64,000 nucleotides of DNA. It comes from G942493375 sp942493375 (lineage in GTDB: Bacteria; Armatimonadota; UBA5829). The stretch is taken from NCBI GenBank assembly GCA_942493375.1, contig OW818698.1:5952001-6016000 (forward strand), in the 5' to 3' direction. The notes beneath the pieces were generated by a model that had not been told where the DNA came from, searched no databases, and worked only from the letters and a program-made list of their open reading frames with translations. Within the stretch, counting starts at the first letter, position 1. Each line of letters starts with the position of its first letter. This document shows, in pieces, positions 62,611-64,000 of the stretch. Position numbers and translations under genes: made by a program.

Positions 62611-62728
62611 TCCCGTTAGTCCTGAGTAGCGCAGCGTATCGAAGGTCGGTCGGTTGTGCACAAGTTAACGGGATAGTCTCTCCGTAGCCGCCCTTCGATA
62701 CGCCTGCGGCTACTCAGGACTAACGGGG
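62611..62728. repeat. R1 palindrome, copy 3
   Basis: Same arms as copy 2, with TCGAAGGTCGG in the left arm (one change, unpaired) and a different central spacer (GTTGTGCACAAGTTAACGGG). Second unit of the array. Confidence 0.9.
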
Positions 62729-62812
62729 TTTGGATACCGCCAATTCGCCTTATCACATCAAAGGGGGAATTAGGTGGTATGACTATTAATCACTATTTTT
62801 GATGGTACTTTA

Positions 62813-62930
62813 TCCCGTTAGTCCTGAGTAGCGCAGCGTATCGAAGGGCGGTCGGTTGTGCACAAGTTAACGGGATAGTCTCTCCGTAGCCGCCCTTCGA
62901 TACGCCTGCGGCTACTCAGGACTAACGGGG
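62813..62930. repeat. R1 palindrome, copy 4
   Basis: Nearly identical to copy 3, including its spacer, but with TCGAAGGGCGG restored. Third unit of the array. The close match of copies 3 and 4 shows recent duplication. Confidence 0.9.
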
Positions 62931-63075
62931 TTTGGATACCGTCAATTCCCCTTATCACATCAAAGGGGGAATTAGGTAGTGCGTTGTATATCAGTTTGCA
63001 AGGGAGATTGTCTGGAGATTTAGACTCCAACATCCAACATCCAACTTCCAATATCTAAACATCAGGAGCTATTAA

Positions 63076-64000
63076 TTGAAGTATGCTAAATTGACCAGGA
63101 CGGATTTGTTGCCGTCTGTTTTGTGTTTGGGGACGCCTGAGTATGGGTCTTCTATCAGCCGTGAGGATTCATTTGTGCTGATGGACGCTTTTTTGAATGC
63201 CGGGGGGAACTTCCTGGACACTGCCCATATATATGCCGACTGGCAGTGCGAGACCAGAGGTATGAGCGAGATCACGATTGGGGAGTGGGTTGCTTCGCGG
63301 TCGTGCAGGGATAGAATTATTGTAGCAACAAAGGGTGGCAGTTACACCGCTGAAGACCCTACTCCAAGGCTTCGCAAAGACCAGATAACTGGTGATCTGA
63401 AGCTTGGTCTTGCCCGATTGGCTATGGACTATGTGGATATTTACTGGTGCCACAGAGACGATCCGAACCGTCCTGTTGAGGAGATCCTGGAAACGCTGGA
63501 GGGGCTTAAATCAGACGGGGTAATGCGCTGGTATGCGGCATCCAACTGGTCATGGCAGAGGTTGAAAGAGGCAAGGGCGTATGCTGATAGAATGGGGTAT
63601 ACGGGTTTTGTTGCCAGTCAGATACAGTGGAGCCTGGCGGATTTGAACCCTGAAGGTGTGATGGACCCGACGCAGGCTGTGATGGATGATGAGACTTTGG
63701 CTTACCACGCAGAATCCGGTCTGCCTCAGGTGCCATATACTTCTCAGGCGTCAGGGTTCTTCAGCGGTAAATATGTCCGCGACGATCCGAATTCCGGTAG
63801 ACCTCATATACATACTAATTATGGATCAGACAAAAACTGGGGGAGACTGGACAGGGTGCTGGAACTGGCACACCATTTCGGTTGCACACCTAACCAGATA
63901 GCCCTGGCATACCTGATTGGACAGACCTTCCCAGTATACCCGATCGTTGGCTGCAGGAGCGTAAACCAGCTGCTAGATTCCTGCGGAGCAGCCGACATCC
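63076..64000 (+). CDS. Aldo/keto reductase family protein, 3' end outside the window
   Basis: A TTG start at 63076 with CAGGAG nine bases upstream opens a frame that stays open for 308 codons to the window end. The family's catalytic tetrad is visible: D48 and Y53 in FLDTAHIY, K86 in ATKGG and H126 in YWCHRDD. Further AKR wording follows (NRPVEEILETLEGLKSDGVMRW; SQIQWSL; PNQIALAYLIGQ; NQLLDSC). It has no signal peptide and would be a cytoplasmic NAD(P)H-dependent oxidoreductase, probably on a sugar or a sugar-derived aldehyde. The KYAKLTRTDLLPSVLCLGT opening matches the group with relaxed AKR11/12-like architecture. It is missing only its C-terminal end. Confidence 0.85.
   Translation, partial: MKYAKLTRTDLLPSVLCLGTPEYGSSISREDSFVLMDAFLNAGGNFLDTAHIYADWQCETRGMSEITIGEWVASRSCRDRIIVATKGGSYTAEDPTPRLRKDQITGDLKLGLARLAMDYVDIYWCHRDDPNRPVEEILETLEGLKSDGVMRWYAASNWSWQRLKEARAYADRMGYTGFVASQIQWSLADLNPEGVMDPTQAVMDDETLAYHAESGLPQVPYTSQASGFFSGKYVRDDPNSGRPHIHTNYGSDKNWGRLDRVLELAHHFGCTPNQIALAYLIGQTFPVYPIVGCRSVNQLLDSCGAADI

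Larger units (their letters stand above)
62344..62977. repeat. Tandem array of a 202-base repeat unit
   Basis: The marker GAATTAGGTGGTATGACTAT starts at 62363, 62565 and 62767, and a shortened GAATTAGGTAG at 62969, so the period is exactly 202 bases three times over. Each unit carries one R1 palindrome, a small GGGGGAATTAGG / CAATTCCCC hairpin and an ACTATTAATCACTATTTTTG segment. No gene is present in 62310-63075. Confidence 0.92.

Noticed and set aside
62344..62977. Possible CRISPR array
   Set aside because: Repeat units are 202 bases long and nearly identical throughout, with internal palindromes and no short unique spacers; no cas gene is present.
1..64000. tRNA or rRNA genes
   Set aside because: No T-arm-like GGTTCGAATCC-type words with a matching acceptor stem and no rRNA-like conserved stretches were seen on reading; absence is not proven without a tRNA scan.

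Overview
The window comes from a bacterial chromosome of moderate G+C. A mostly Armatimonadota-like origin is suggested, not proven, by the isolated type IV pseudopilin-like protein at 40570-41232: its signal peptide is of the FTLIELLVVIAIIAIL type, followed by the LFPVFAKAREKARQ form and a C-terminal YFDGHVKWL segment, a combination common in that phylum. Genes are loosely packed. Many are single transcription units with their own ribosome binding site, and TTG starts are frequent. Intergenic gaps are full of short palindromic repeats.

Layout. 1-16600 holds large secreted proteins of glycan breakdown: an Asp-box/TIM-barrel protein, a heparinase II/III-like protein of clearly higher G+C, a LamG plus GH2 beta-mannosidase-like enzyme, a GH20-related protein with a degenerate active site, and a large surface protein behind a structured leader. 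A small lipoprotein sits among them. 16600-21000 is a two-gene unit: a secreted ~1180-residue repeat protein translationally coupled to a SIMPL-domain protein. 21264-26381 carries a GH2 enzyme and a secreted ADP-ribosylglycohydrolase-like protein with a discoidin-like tail, divergently transcribed. 26594-27270 is an AbrB/PIN toxin-antitoxin pair.

27336-36291 is a minus-strand cytoplasmic operon and the most interesting locus: an RpiR-type regulator, a class III aminotransferase with a four-cysteine insert, an SDR dehydrogenase, an FGGY sugar kinase, a FucI/AraA-like isomerase, an MttB-superfamily methyltransferase and a URO-D-family methyltransferase. This pairs sugar-catabolic genes with methyl-transfer genes. 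I infer a pathway for a methylated sugar or amino-sugar derivative, possibly released by the surrounding secreted hydrolases. No corrinoid protein or transporter is visible in the window.

36487-47013 resumes carbohydrate-active proteins (LamG/CBM9-like giant, SGNH hydrolase, TIM-barrel hydrolase, ceramidase-like protein), with a decayed duplicate of the 3' end of the giant gene. 47143-48763 is an apparently intact IS1182-like element, and a ~215-bp relic with similar ends lies at about 51203. 48801-51046 is a slipin/NfeD operon. EngB, two DUF4838 proteins, an AAA/DUF4143 ATPase, a small membrane protein and a GH27 alpha-galactosidase-like enzyme follow. Then comes a three-unit, 202-bp tandem array of palindromes, and an aldo/keto reductase cut by the window end.

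Working model: secreted enzymes trim a complex, decorated glycan outside the cell or in the periplasm, and the RpiR-controlled operon handles an unusual released monomer. No SusC/SusD or TonB genes are seen. Identities are from sequence reading and family knowledge only; no searches were run.
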